NCBI GenBank assembly: GCA_001664005.1
Contig: CP016093.1
Coordinates: 1,619,001-1,683,000 of the forward strand
From: Rhizobiales bacterium NRL2
GTDB lineage: Bacteria > Pseudomonadota > Alphaproteobacteria > Minwuiales > Minwuiaceae
Direction of reading: 5' to 3'
DNA length: 64,000 nt
Part shown: in pieces, positions 1-9,562 of the stretch
Layout: each line of letters begins with the position of its first letter
Numbering within the stretch: the stretch's first letter is position 1
Translations under genes and position numbers: made by a program
Notes under the pieces: model-generated
Told to the model about the DNA's origin: nothing
What the model saw: the letters and a program-made list of their open reading frames with translations, nothing else
Database searches by the model: none

Positions 1-646
1 TGGAGGCGAGGCGGCTCGGCACCGGCCGGCCGGCATAGCCCGTATGGGTCACGGCCTTGGAAGTGGCGAAGCCGATGGCGCCGGCGTCCAACGCCTCCTC
101 GACGAGGCGCTTCATTTCGGCCAGTTCGTCGGCGTTGGCTTCGCGTTCCGTCGCTTCCTCGCCCATGACGTAGAGCCGGAGCGGCGTGTGGCCGCAGAAG
201 ACGCTGATGTTGATGGCCGTGCCCAGCTTCTCCAGCGCATCAAGATACTCCGGAAAGCTCTCGAAGCCCCAGTCGCCCAGACCGCTTGTCAGCGCGGCCA
301 CGCTCATGCCCTCGACGTTCTCCAGCGTGCGCATGATCAGGTCGCGGTGCTCGCGCCGCGTCGGCGCAACGGCGAAGCCGCAATTGCCCATCACGGCCGT
401 GGTGACGCCGTGCCAGGGCGAGATCGACAGCATCCGGTCCCAGACCACCTGCGCGTCGTAGTGGGTGTGGATGTCGACGAAGCCCGGCGCGACGACATGG
501 CCCTTCGCGTCGATGGTGCGCTCGGCGTCGCCGTCGACCTTGCCCATGGCGACGATCCGGCCGTCCTTGACGCCGATATCGCCCTTCCAGCCCTTGGCGC
601 CGGTGCCGTCGACGATGGTTCCGTTGGTGATCTTGAGATCGAGCAT
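1..646 (-). CDS. N-acyl-D-amino-acid deacylase-like amidohydrolase (3' part missing at window edge)
   Basis: N-terminal 215 residues of a metal-dependent amidohydrolase of the D-aminoacylase branch; the rest lies left of the window. The start ATG at 646 follows an AGGAGG ribosome site that overlaps the stop of the upstream gene. The N-terminus is the usual small beta-domain (MLDLKITNGTIVDGTG), followed by the metal motif HTHYDAQ at about residues 60-66 and a GNCGFAVAPT motif near residue 88, both typical of N-acyl-D-amino-acid deacylases. The likely reaction is hydrolysis of an N-acyl amino acid or a related amide, but the substrate cannot be read from this part. It lies 10 bp behind another amidohydrolase on the same strand, so the two are probably co-transcribed. 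Confidence 0.85.
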   Translation of the reverse strand, partial: MLDLKITNGTIVDGTGAKGWKGDIGVKDGRIVAMGKVDGDAERTIDAKGHVVAPGFVDIHTHYDAQVVWDRMLSISPWHGVTTAVMGNCGFAVAPTRREHRDLIMRTLENVEGMSVAALTSGLGDWGFESFPEYLDALEKLGTAINISVFCGHTPLRLYVMGEEATEREANADELAEMKRLVEEALDAGAIGFATSKAVTHTGYAGRPVPSRLAS

Positions 647-656
647 CTTCCGCCTC

Positions 657-1760
657 CTACTGGATCGGCAGGTCGTAGAGTTCCCGCACGTTGTCGCGCA
701 GGATGCGTTGCTTTTCGTGATCGGACAGATTGACGGTCTGCTCCGCCAGTATCTCCTGCGACCAGGGCCAGGTGGCGTCCGAATGGGGGAAGTCGTTGGC
801 CCACATCAGGCGGTCGACGTTCAGCAGATCCTTCATCTGGAAGGCCGACCAGTCGTCCTGGAACGTCAGGTAGATGTGCTCCAGGAAATACTCGGACGGC
901 AGGCGCTGCAGCTCGTCGCACTTCATCCAGTAGCGGTGGCGCTTGTAGGCGTGGTCGGCGCGGTACATCCAGTGGGGCGCCCAGCCGGCATCGGCTTCGA
1001 CGCAGACGATCTTCAGGTCCGGATGCCGGTCGAAGACGCCGCCGAAGATGAAGGTGCCCAGAATGTCCTGGTTGCCGCGGATGATCGACTGGAATGAGTT
1101 GATCCGTGGCCCCCGCGTGCGGCCGGCGGCGGCGTTGCTCGACGTCAGGATGTGGAACGACAGCGGCATCTTCAGGTCGACCGCGGCCTCGTAGAACGGG
1201 TCGTAGATGGGGTCGTCATAATCGGCGACCGCCGGCTCGCCCGGCATCATGATGCCGCGGAAGCCGCGCCCCTTCAGGTCCCTCAGGTCGGCGATGCCTT
1301 CGTCCACGGTGCGCATCGCGATCTGCGGCATGCCGAACAGCCGGCCGGGGGCGAAGTCGCAATACTCCTGCAGCCAGATGTTGTAGGCGTCGAAGCAGGC
1401 CTTCTTGTAGTCGAAGTCGGGGTGATTGCAGAGCATCATGCCGACCGAAGGGTAGATGATCTCGCCGTAGACCCCGTCGCGGTCCTGGTCGGCCAGCCGC
1501 GCCTTGGGATCGTACCCACCCGGATGCAGGTCGCCGTAGTTCTGGGTGTTGAAGTTGAGATCCTTCGGATCCCGCCCCGCGGCGGCCACGAGCCCCATCG
1601 GGATCGGCTTGTCGAAGCCGGGAATGACGAAGACCTCGCCGAACTTCGGATCCTTGACGATATGCGGCGCCTTGTCCCGCCAGGCCTTGTCGATGCGCGC
1701 GGAATAGCAGTCCGGCGGCTCGGTGATGTGAGAATCGGCGGAAATCGGCGTGATGCTCAT
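657..1760 (-). CDS. Amidohydrolase 2 family protein (TIM-barrel metal-dependent hydrolase/decarboxylase)
   Basis: 367 residues, full length for the Amidohydro_2 family that includes ACMSD-type decarboxylases. It starts ADSHITEP (the family's N-terminal D-x-H region, residues 8-15). It has a central FHILTSS strand, a FDRHPDLKIV strand with EADAGW after it, and the C-terminal WANDFPHSDATWP stretch that carries the active-site aspartate. The start ATG at 1760 has a GGGGAGG ribosome site. The gene precedes the D-aminoacylase-like gene by 10 bp, so the pair probably forms a catabolic operon. Family membership is clear, but the substrate is unknown; similar proteins act on aromatic or acyl carboxylates. 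Confidence 0.85.
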   Translation of the reverse strand: MSITPISADSHITEPPDCYSARIDKAWRDKAPHIVKDPKFGEVFVIPGFDKPIPMGLVAAAGRDPKDLNFNTQNYGDLHPGGYDPKARLADQDRDGVYGEIIYPSVGMMLCNHPDFDYKKACFDAYNIWLQEYCDFAPGRLFGMPQIAMRTVDEGIADLRDLKGRGFRGIMMPGEPAVADYDDPIYDPFYEAAVDLKMPLSFHILTSSNAAAGRTRGPRINSFQSIIRGNQDILGTFIFGGVFDRHPDLKIVCVEADAGWAPHWMYRADHAYKRHRYWMKCDELQRLPSEYFLEHIYLTFQDDWSAFQMKDLLNVDRLMWANDFPHSDATWPWSQEILAEQTVNLSDHEKQRILRDNVRELYDLPIQ

Positions 1761-1883
1761 GGCGCAGTCCTCCCCTTGGATCGCATATTCTTCTTTTGGG
1801 GCATCCTAGGGGCCGCGTGGGGAGGTGTCAGCACGCTTTGGCACATGCCGCCCCGTCCGTTGACGCAGGGGGCCGACGCGGCG

Positions 1884-4073
1884 TCAGGCGACCGCGGCGC
1901 GGGCGACGTGATCGGGGATGCGGACGACGACCGTGGTGCCTTCGCCGAGGGTGCTGTCGATCTCCAGGCTGCCGCCATGCAGTTCCGCGAAGCGGCGCGC
2001 CAGCGGCAGACCGAGTCCGGTGCCTTCGTATTTCCGGCCCAGGGAGCTGTCGATCTGGCGGAAGGCGGTCAGCGCCCCGGGGATGTCTTCGGGCTTCATG
2101 CCGATGCCGGTGTCGGCCACCGAAATCTCGGTCAGGCCGCCGCGGCGGACGGCGCTGATCCGGATCGAACCATCGTCGGGCGTGAACTTGGCGGCGTTGG
2201 AGATCAGGTTGATCAGTATCTGTTTCAGCTTCTGGGCGTCGGCGATGATCTCGGTGGCGTCCGGATTGATCAGCACCGCCAGTTCGGTCTTCATGCTGCG
2301 CGGGCAGGCGATCCTGACGCTGGCGTCGATGATGTCGCGGACCATGACCGCCTGGGGGTAGAGCTCCAGCCGGCCCGCCTCCGCCTTGGAGAGATCCAGG
2401 ATATTGTTGATCAGCGTCAGCAGGTGGCGGCCGGATTCCAGGATGTCGCCGGCGTATTCGCGGTAGCGGACGCTGCCCAGGGGGCCGAAGCTTTCGGACT
2501 GCATCACCTCGGAGAAGCCGATGACGGCGTTCAGCGGCGTGCGCAGTTCATGGCTCATCGCGGCGAGGAACTCGGATTTGGCGCGGTTGGCCGCCTCCGC
2601 CTCGTTGCGGGCCGCGGAAAGGTTCTCCGCCAGGTTGGAGAGCGTCTCCTTCTGCTGCAGCAGTTCCGTCTGAACCGTCTCGAGCTGATCGATCTTCGCC
2701 GCCAGTTCGGCCTCGTGCGCCTTGTCCTCGGAAATGTCGGTGAAAACCAGAACCGTCCCGTCATCGGCGCTGCGGTTGGCGCTGATGCGGAACCAGCGGT
2801 TGTTCGACGACAGGAACTCGCGGCGCATGTGGGCGCTGTCGATCTCCGCCATCACCGAGGCGGTCGCGGTCTTCGGCGACATTTCCGGCACCCTGAGCTG
2901 GCGCGTGCGCAGCAGTTCGGTGATCAGGCCGGTCAGCGTGCCGCCCGAACGCAGAAGGTGCCCGGCCGCCGCGAAGTCGTTGGCCAGCTTGCGGTTGCAC
3001 ATGACGAAGTCGCCATTTGCGCTGTAGATCGCCAGGCCTTCCGACGCGCTCTCGATGGCGTCGCGCAGCGTCCGCCGCGCTTCCTCGGCGGTTGCTTCGG
3101 CGTGGTATTCCTTGGTGACGTCCGCGGCGACGCCCTGGAAGCCCAGAAAGCGGCCTTCGTCATCGATGTTGGGACGTCCCGCGAAGCGTATCCAGAGCTG
3201 ACCATGGGGCCCGGCGAGCCGCAGCGGAATGATGATGTCGGAGAAGGAATCCTGCTCCTGCATGTGCTTGAGCAGGGCGCGGATGTCCACCGGCGCCGCG
3301 CGGACGTCGGCGATCTCGATCAGGCGGCGCTCCACCAGCTTGCCAACGGGCAGGCGGGTCAGCTTCTCGAAGCGGTCGGAGACGAAGGTGAAGCGGTGCT
3401 CGTGATCCGTTTCCCATATCCAGTCGGAAGCGACGTCGGCGAGTTCCGAGAACTTGCGCTCGCTCTCCTGCACGGCCTTCTCGCGTGCGCGGTCGGCGCT
3501 GATGTCGTGCGCCAGAAGCAGCGTCGGTCCCAGTGCGGTGCGTGTCTGGGCCAATCGCAGGACCAGTCCGCCGGGACCCTTCAGAACGACGCGCGCCGTC
3601 CCGCCAGCCGCGAAACGCGCGGGCGCATCCGGTTCGGTCGAGGGCTTCTCGCTCTCCAGCACGAACGGCGCGGCGGCGAGATTGCCGGCCAGCCATGTCC
3701 GGTGTTCGACGCCCGGCAGATCGGCCAGCGCGCCGCCGGCCGGGGCGAGGGCCTGCCCCGAGGGACCGTAGACCGCGACGCCGTCGCAGAGCTGCCGGAG
3801 TTCGGCGAAGATGCGGCCGGCGAACTGTCGTCGACGGACCTCTGTGACGATCAGATTGCCGACGAAGCCGGCCATTCCCCCGGCGGCGACCGCCAGGAAG
3901 ATCACCATCTGGCGGGCCGCCGCGCCGCCGAGGACCAGCACGAGAACCGTGGTCACGGCGGCGACGGAACAGGCCAGCAGCAGCAGGGAAGCCAGGTGAA
4001 GCACGCCGCCCGAAGGTGGCGAAGGCCACTCGGCACCGTTGCTGACGTACTTCTCTGAGCCTGGCTGAGACAT
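1884..4073 (-). CDS. Membrane PAS-domain sensor histidine kinase (PleC/DivJ-like), orphan
   Basis: 729 residues. Two hydrophobic helices lie near residues 25-49 and 55-75. Two PAS-like domains follow (about 205-330 and 335-450), then a coiled coil. The HisKA dimerisation domain has the phospho-acceptor His508 in SHELRTPLNAVIGFSEV. The HATPase domain has LINLISNAAKFTP, DTGIGM and GTGLGLPLARR boxes. The HisKA wording (GFSEVMQSESFGPLG, ILDLSKAEAGRLEL) is that of the alphaproteobacterial PleC/DivJ group. There is no receiver domain and no adjacent response regulator, so its partner is encoded elsewhere. The signal sensed is unknown. Confidence 0.9.
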   Translation of the reverse strand: MSQPGSEKYVSNGAEWPSPPSGGVLHLASLLLLACSVAAVTTVLVLVLGGAAARQMVIFLAVAAGGMAGFVGNLIVTEVRRRQFAGRIFAELRQLCDGVAVYGPSGQALAPAGGALADLPGVEHRTWLAGNLAAAPFVLESEKPSTEPDAPARFAAGGTARVVLKGPGGLVLRLAQTRTALGPTLLLAHDISADRAREKAVQESERKFSELADVASDWIWETDHEHRFTFVSDRFEKLTRLPVGKLVERRLIEIADVRAAPVDIRALLKHMQEQDSFSDIIIPLRLAGPHGQLWIRFAGRPNIDDEGRFLGFQGVAADVTKEYHAEATAEEARRTLRDAIESASEGLAIYSANGDFVMCNRKLANDFAAAGHLLRSGGTLTGLITELLRTRQLRVPEMSPKTATASVMAEIDSAHMRREFLSSNNRWFRISANRSADDGTVLVFTDISEDKAHEAELAAKIDQLETVQTELLQQKETLSNLAENLSAARNEAEAANRAKSEFLAAMSHELRTPLNAVIGFSEVMQSESFGPLGSVRYREYAGDILESGRHLLTLINNILDLSKAEAGRLELYPQAVMVRDIIDASVRIACPRSMKTELAVLINPDATEIIADAQKLKQILINLISNAAKFTPDDGSIRISAVRRGGLTEISVADTGIGMKPEDIPGALTAFRQIDSSLGRKYEGTGLGLPLARRFAELHGGSLEIDSTLGEGTTVVVRIPDHVARAAVA

Positions 4074-4146
4074 GTCATGTCCAGCCTAGGTCCACTTCGG
4101 TAAACGTAGCCTTAAGCAGATACCGCCACGCCCGCGCGCCGCCGGA

Positions 4147-6426
4147 TCAGAGCGGAGAGCGGTTCGCCTGCTCCGCGTCATAGGCCGCCAGTGCAGCGAT
4201 CGAGACAAGATCGGACACGGTCGAACCGATCGGGACCACCTGGACGGGCTGGGAAAGACCGATCAGCAGCGGCCCGACAGTGGTGGCGTCGCCCAGCGAC
4301 TGCAGCAGCTTCCAGGCGATGTTGGCGGATTGCAGGCCCGGCATGATCAGGACGTTGGCAGGCCCCGACAGGCGGCAGAACGGGTAGAGCTCCATCAGTT
4401 CCGGATTGAGCGCCACGTCGACCGACATCTCGCCGTCGAACTCGAAATCGAGGTCGCGGGTCTCCAGCAGCGACACCGCCTCGTTGATCCTTTCGGAAGC
4501 CTGGTGCGGCGCGTTGCCGAATGTCGAGAAGGCGATCATCGCCACTCGCGGTTCGTGCCCCAGCCGGCGGGCGAAATCGGCCGCCTGGCTGGCGATGTCG
4601 GCCAGTTCCACGGAGCTCGGCAGTTCATGGACCGAGGTGTCGGCGATGAAGACCGTACGCCCGCGCGCCAGCATGATCGACAGACCGAAGACGCGCGCCC
4701 TCGGCTTGGGATCGATCACGCGGCGGACGTCGTCATAGGCCACCGAGAAGCGCCGCGTGACGCCGGTCACCATGGCGTCGGCGTCGCCATGGGCGACCAT
4801 GCAGGCGCCGAAGATGTTGCGGTCGGTGTTCACCATCCGCTGGCAGTCGCGGTAGAGCAGGCCGCGGCGCTGCCAGCGCTTGTAGAGATAGTCGTAGTAG
4901 ATGTCGCGGCGGTCGTAGTCGCGGGCGCTGACGATGGTCAGCTCCTCCGGATCGTGGCCCATGGTCTTCAGGCTCGCCTTTACGCGCTCCGGGTAGCCGA
5001 TCAGGATCGGTTCGCCATAGCCCTCCTGCTTGAAGGCCAGCGCGGCGCGGATCACCTTCTCCTCCTCGCCCTCGGCGAAGACCACCCGCTTGGGCGCCGC
5101 GCGCACCTGGTTGAGGATCATCTGCAGGATGCCCGTCGTCGGATCCAGGCGCGCCTTCAGTTCGTGGGTGTACTGCTCCATGTCCACGATCGGGGTGCGG
5201 GCCACGCCGCTCGCCATCGCCGCCTCGGCCACCGCCGGGGGGATGGCGCTGATCAGGCGCGGGTCGAAGGGCGTGGGGATGATGTACTCGGGACCGAACT
5301 GTAGCTGGGTGCCGCGATAGGCGCGGGCGACCTCGTCGGGCACATCCTCCCGCGCGAGATCGGCCAGCGCCTCGGATGCGGCGATCTTCATCTGCTCGTT
5401 GATGGTCCGGGCGCGGACATCCAGCGCGCCGCGGAAGATGTAGGGAAAGCCCAGGACGTTGTTCACCTGGTTCGGATAGTCGGACCGGCCGGTGGCGATG
5501 ATCGCGTCATCGCGGATTTCCTGGATATCCTCGGGCGTGATCTCGGGATCCGGGTTGGCCATGGCGAAGATGATCGGCTTGGCGGCCATGGAAGCGACCA
5601 TCTTCTTGGTCACCGCGCCGGCGACGGACAGGCCGAAGAAGACGTCGGCGCCTTCCATCGCGTCTTCCAGGGTCCGGGCGTCGGTATCGGCGGCGTGAGC
5701 CGACTTCCACTGGTTCATGCCGTCTTCGCGGCCCTTGTAGATGACGCCCTTGCTGTCGCACATGATGACATTGTCATGGCCGATGCCCATGGCCTTCACC
5801 AGTTCGATGCAGGCGATCGAGGCGGCGCCGGCGCCGTTCACCACCATCTTGCAGTCGGAAAGCTGGCGGCCGGTCAGTTCACAGGCGTTGATCAGGCCCG
5901 CGGCGGCGATGATCGCCGTGCCGTGCTGATCGTCGTGGAAGACCGGGATGTCCAGGATCTCGCGCAGGCGCTGCTCGATGATGAAGCACTCCGGCGCCTT
6001 GATGTCCTCCAGATTGATGCCGCCATAGGTCGGCGCGATGACGCGGATGGTGTTGATGATCTCGTCGACGTCGGTGGAATCGAGTTCCACATCGATGCCG
6101 TCGACGTCGGCGAAGCGCTTGAACAGCACCGCCTTGCCTTCCATCACCGGCTTGGCGCCCAGCGGGCCCAGGTCGCCGAGGCCCAGCACCGCGGTGCCGT
6201 TGGAGATCACGGCGACCAGATTGCCCTTGGCGGTGTAGTCGTAGGCCATGTCGGGATTGGCGTGAATCACGCGGCAGGGCTCGGCGACGCCGGGGCTGTA
6301 AGCCAGGGACAGGTCGCGCTGCGTCGCCACCGGCTTGGTGGCCACCACCTCGATCTTGCCGGGGCGGCCGGTGGTGTGAAACAGCAGCGCCTCCTGATTG
6401 AGGCTCTTGTTGCGTTCGTCGCTCAT
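4147..6426 (-). CDS. maeB: NADP-dependent malic enzyme with C-terminal phosphotransacetylase-like domain
   Basis: 759 residues, the normal length of the MaeB fusion. The N-terminal malic enzyme part (about 1-430) decarboxylates malate to pyruvate. It shows [22 protein letters not shown] and the NAD(P)-binding [15 protein letters not shown]. The C-terminal part (about 435-759) resembles phosphate acetyltransferase ([43 protein letters not shown]); in characterised MaeB proteins this half is regulatory, sensing acetyl-CoA, rather than a working Pta. The enzyme supplies NADPH and pyruvate, which fits an organism living on organic acids. It appears to be a single-gene unit, with about 70-105 bp on each side. 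Confidence 0.95.
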   Translation of the reverse strand: MSDERNKSLNQEALLFHTTGRPGKIEVVATKPVATQRDLSLAYSPGVAEPCRVIHANPDMAYDYTAKGNLVAVISNGTAVLGLGDLGPLGAKPVMEGKAVLFKRFADVDGIDVELDSTDVDEIINTIRVIAPTYGGINLEDIKAPECFIIEQRLREILDIPVFHDDQHGTAIIAAAGLINACELTGRQLSDCKMVVNGAGAASIACIELVKAMGIGHDNVIMCDSKGVIYKGREDGMNQWKSAHAADTDARTLEDAMEGADVFFGLSVAGAVTKKMVASMAAKPIIFAMANPDPEITPEDIQEIRDDAIIATGRSDYPNQVNNVLGFPYIFRGALDVRARTINEQMKIAASEALADLAREDVPDEVARAYRGTQLQFGPEYIIPTPFDPRLISAIPPAVAEAAMASGVARTPIVDMEQYTHELKARLDPTTGILQMILNQVRAAPKRVVFAEGEEEKVIRAALAFKQEGYGEPILIGYPERVKASLKTMGHDPEELTIVSARDYDRRDIYYDYLYKRWQRRGLLYRDCQRMVNTDRNIFGACMVAHGDADAMVTGVTRRFSVAYDDVRRVIDPKPRARVFGLSIMLARGRTVFIADTSVHELPSSVELADIASQAADFARRLGHEPRVAMIAFSTFGNAPHQASERINEAVSLLETRDLDFEFDGEMSVDVALNPELMELYPFCRLSGPANVLIMPGLQSANIAWKLLQSLGDATTVGPLLIGLSQPVQVVPIGSTVSDLVSIAALAAYDAEQANRSPL

Positions 6427-6532
6427 GTTCGGACCTTGCGGAACTGGGATTTCGTCTTGAGGCAGGGGCGACGAGAATAGACACGTGCCCCCGCCGGCGG
6501 GAAGGTGATTTCTGTCGCGGTGTTGGCGCCGG

Positions 6533-7624
6533 TCAATCCGCAGCCTGGGAACCGGCCTGCTCGACGGCCTCGGGGAAGACCAGCCGGAAGGTCGAACCCT
6601 GTCCCGGCGCGCTTTCGAGCTCGATCCGCCCGCCCTGCTGCTCGATCATGGTCTTGACCAGCGCCAGCCCCAGGCCGCTCCCGGTCTTCCGCCGGGTGAA
6701 GTCGTTGTCGACCTGGCTGAAGGGATCGAAGATCCGTTCGCGGTCATCCTCGGCGATGCCTATGCCGGTGTCGCGCACGCTGACGCACGGGTGGCCTGCG
6801 CGCATTTCCGGAAACAGGCGGACCTCGCCGCCCGAGGGCGTGAACTTCAGGGCGTTGGAGATCAGGTTGAGCAGCATCTGGCGCAGGGTCTGGTCGTCGG
6901 TCAGCGCAATGACCGGCGCGCCGCCCGGTTCGGCCGACAACGCAACCCCGGCCGAGGCTGCCTGCTCGCGCATGATGCGGCAGACCTCGGCGATCTTCTC
7001 TCCCAGGTCGATCGCTTCGGGATAGAAGTCGCGGTTGCCGCGCTCCAGCCGCGCCAGTTCCAGCAGGTCGTTGACCAGTTCCAGCAGGTGCCGCCCGCTC
7101 AGGTTGATGTCCAGAGCGTACTGGCGCAGCCGTTCGCCGTCCAGGCCGTCGACCCCCTCCGCCTTGAGCACGTCCGAGAAGCCGATGATGGCGTTCAGCG
7201 GCGTGCGCAGTTCATGGGTCATGTTCGCCAGCATCGCCGACTTGGAGCGGCTGGCCGCCTCGGCGGCGCTGCGCTGCTCGGCCGCCTCCCAGGCCAGTTC
7301 CGCCAGTTCCTGCTGCTGCGCCTGGGCCAGCTTTTCGCGCTCCAGCGTGACGCCGACCAGAAGGTGGATGATGAAGGTCGTCGGAAACCCGGTCACGACC
7401 GGCAGCACGATCGGCATCACGATCGCGATCGGGTGGCCCAGATAGTCGATCCCGAGAATCTCGTAACAGATCAGGCTGACGACAACGGAGGCAATGGTGA
7501 AGCCGGCCGTGGTCAGGACGGCGCTTCGCAGCACGCCGTGGCGTTCCACCAACTGGCGCTGGAACCGGATGATCGGATTGCGGTCCGCGTCCAGCAGATA
7601 CGATCTCCCGGGGGACCCTTTCAT
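6533..7624 (-). CDS. Membrane sensor histidine kinase, orphan
   Basis: About 363 residues from ATG 7624; a GTG at 7660 is also possible but would overlap the upstream stop. Two transmembrane helices (about 34-53 and 63-88) are followed by a short coiled coil. The HisKA domain has His137 in THELRTPLNAIIGFSD. The HATPase domain has LLNLISNALKFTP, DTGIGIAEDD and GSGLGLALVKTM boxes. It lacks a periplasmic sensor domain, PAS domain and receiver domain. It starts 7 bp after the acyl-CoA dehydrogenase stop, so the two are probably co-transcribed; no cognate regulator lies nearby. The kinase family is certain and the input is unknown. Confidence 0.88.
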   Translation of the reverse strand: MKGSPGRSYLLDADRNPIIRFQRQLVERHGVLRSAVLTTAGFTIASVVVSLICYEILGIDYLGHPIAIVMPIVLPVVTGFPTTFIIHLLVGVTLEREKLAQAQQQELAELAWEAAEQRSAAEAASRSKSAMLANMTHELRTPLNAIIGFSDVLKAEGVDGLDGERLRQYALDINLSGRHLLELVNDLLELARLERGNRDFYPEAIDLGEKIAEVCRIMREQAASAGVALSAEPGGAPVIALTDDQTLRQMLLNLISNALKFTPSGGEVRLFPEMRAGHPCVSVRDTGIGIAEDDRERIFDPFSQVDNDFTRRKTGSGLGLALVKTMIEQQGGRIELESAPGQGSTFRLVFPEAVEQAGSQAAD

Positions 7625-7631
7625 GTCGTTC

Positions 7632-9431
7632 TCAGGGCAGTGCCAGCAACTCGACCGCACGGTCCAGCGTCACCGGCGCGTCGTCGAGCAGGGCCGCGGC
7701 GGCGGCCTGTCCGAAGTCGCCACTCTCCGGCGCCAGCGGATCCTCGGGCAGCAGCCGCTTCTCGATCACCAGCCGCGACAGCAGCATGCGGCGGGCATCG
7801 TCGCCGCGCCCGCCCAGCGTCGCGCCCTCCCAGGCCATCAGCGCCGCCGTGGTGGCGTGATAGAGTGCGCTCGCTACCTTGCGCGCCTGGGTTTCGTCGC
7901 CGCGGCGCGCGACTTCCTCGGCCATCGCCGTGGCGCGCTCCAGGCAATCCCCGGCCTGCTCGCGAAGCGAGGGCGGCAGGGCGTTGGAGGCGTTGAGCCG
8001 CGCGGCCAGGTCGTCGGCCAGCCTCCGGTGTGCACCGACCTTCGCAACGGCGCGGTTGAGCACGTCCAGGCCGTTGATGTTGCTGGTGCCTTCCCACAGC
8101 AGGCCGATCTGGGCGTCGCGGATCAGCCGCGCATTGACGAAGTCCTCGATGTAGCCATTGCCGCCGCGGATCTCCATGGAGCCGGTGGCGACCGTCGGAT
8201 TGTCGCGGCAGGCGCGGAACTTGAACAGGCCGGTGAGGATACGCAGCCGCGTGGCGGCCTCCGCATCGTCGGCCTGCGCCGCACCCATAGCCTCGGCGGT
8301 ATAGGCGTACATGCTGAGCGCCTGCTCCGTCGGCAACAGGAGCTTCATCAGCTGGCGCTGCGCCAGCGGCATGTCGGCGACGGCCCGGCCGAAGGCGATG
8401 CGGCTGCGCGCCGCCGCCAGAGCTTCGTTCCAGCAGCGCCGCATCATCGCCGCGGCGCGCACGCCGTGCGACAGGCGGGACAGGTTGACCTGCTCCATCA
8501 TCTGCTTCAGGCCGCTGTTGACGTCGCCCAGCGCGAACGCCTCGGCGCCCTCGATCAGTATCTCGCCGGAGGCCATCGAACTGGTGCCCAGCTTGTCCTT
8601 TAGGCGCACGATCCGATAGCTGTTGCGTTCGCCGTTGGGCCGGATCTTAGGCATCAGGAACAGACCCAGGCCCTTGGTGCCCGCTTCCCGGCCCTCGGGC
8701 CGCGCCAGCAGCAGGGCCACGTCGGCATGGGGGTTGGAGCAGAACCATTTCTCGCCGTAGAGCCGCCAGCCGCCATCCTCCCGGCGCGCCACAGTCTCGA
8801 CCTGGCCGACGTCGGAGCCGCCCGGCTTCTCGGTCATGAACTGGGACGCCTTGATCAGCGTCGACAGATCCTGGGTAAGCATGCGCTTGACGTAGGTCTC
8901 CTGAATGAAGTCGTCGCCATAGCGGCGCATCATGTAGAGGCCGGTGTCCGACAGGCTGATCGGACACATCAGGCCGAATTCCGCCTGTACGAACAGGTAG
9001 GTAAAGGCGTACTTGGCGATCGGCGGCACCTTGTCGGGCCAGCCGAGCACGCCGGGCATGTGGCTCATGGCGTGCAGACCGAAACGGCCGAGCGCGATCT
9101 CCTCCATCTCCCGGTAGGCGGGATGATGCTCGATCCACTCCTGGTCGCGGCCGAAGCGGTCGCGCGGATGCAGCACGGGCGGATGCTTGTCGGCGATGTC
9201 GGCCAGTTCGTCCAGCCTCCCGCCCGCCAGCTCGCCGAGTTCCCGCCAGTGCGGCCACATGTGGTTGCGCAGCTCTTCCGCGCAGTAGAGGGTCAGCAGC
9301 GACCGGAGCGAGGCGTCGATTTCGAAGAAGTTGGCGCCGCGGACGTCGTCGGCCAGATTGCCGATCGCGCCGGGCCTCTGCATATGGCCGGACGCGGCCG
9401 GGGCCGAGGTATTGGAGGACTGTATGTTCAT
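7632..9431 (-). CDS. Acyl-CoA dehydrogenase, AidB-like subgroup
   Basis: About 599 residues from ATG 9431; in-frame starts at 9443 and 9467 would add 4 or 12 residues. It is a flavoenzyme of the acyl-CoA dehydrogenase superfamily, closest in its motifs to the AidB group: QFMTEKPGGSDV for FAD and substrate contacts, RGGNGYIEDF near the catalytic region, and IGLLWEGTSNI in the FAD-binding C-terminal helical domain. At about 600 residues it is longer than the usual 380-residue enzymes because of the extra N- and C-terminal helices seen in AidB and FadE12-like proteins. A role in fatty or branched acyl-CoA oxidation or in alkylation stress is possible; the sequence does not decide. It is divergent from ntrY and followed by a sensor kinase. 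Confidence 0.85.
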   Translation of the reverse strand: MNIQSSNTSAPAASGHMQRPGAIGNLADDVRGANFFEIDASLRSLLTLYCAEELRNHMWPHWRELGELAGGRLDELADIADKHPPVLHPRDRFGRDQEWIEHHPAYREMEEIALGRFGLHAMSHMPGVLGWPDKVPPIAKYAFTYLFVQAEFGLMCPISLSDTGLYMMRRYGDDFIQETYVKRMLTQDLSTLIKASQFMTEKPGGSDVGQVETVARREDGGWRLYGEKWFCSNPHADVALLLARPEGREAGTKGLGLFLMPKIRPNGERNSYRIVRLKDKLGTSSMASGEILIEGAEAFALGDVNSGLKQMMEQVNLSRLSHGVRAAAMMRRCWNEALAAARSRIAFGRAVADMPLAQRQLMKLLLPTEQALSMYAYTAEAMGAAQADDAEAATRLRILTGLFKFRACRDNPTVATGSMEIRGGNGYIEDFVNARLIRDAQIGLLWEGTSNINGLDVLNRAVAKVGAHRRLADDLAARLNASNALPPSLREQAGDCLERATAMAEEVARRGDETQARKVASALYHATTAALMAWEGATLGGRGDDARRMLLSRLVIEKRLLPEDPLAPESGDFGQAAAAALLDDAPVTLDRAVELLALP

Positions 9432-9562
9432 GGCCGACAGCATCGCCCCCGGCGCGCGACAGATCAAGCGTGCGGCATCGCCGGCGGCCGCAATTCGACG
9501 GTCGCGCGTCGGGGCCGCGAAGGGGTTATAGTCCGGGCCATGAAACGGGCTGTGCGGGCGAG

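Noticed and set aside
1152-4058. Very long open frame on the plus strand opposite the sensor kinase gene
   Set aside because: It is a shadow caused by high GC content and codon bias; the minus-strand frame has full PAS, HisKA and HATPase motifs, while the plus-strand translation resembles no family.
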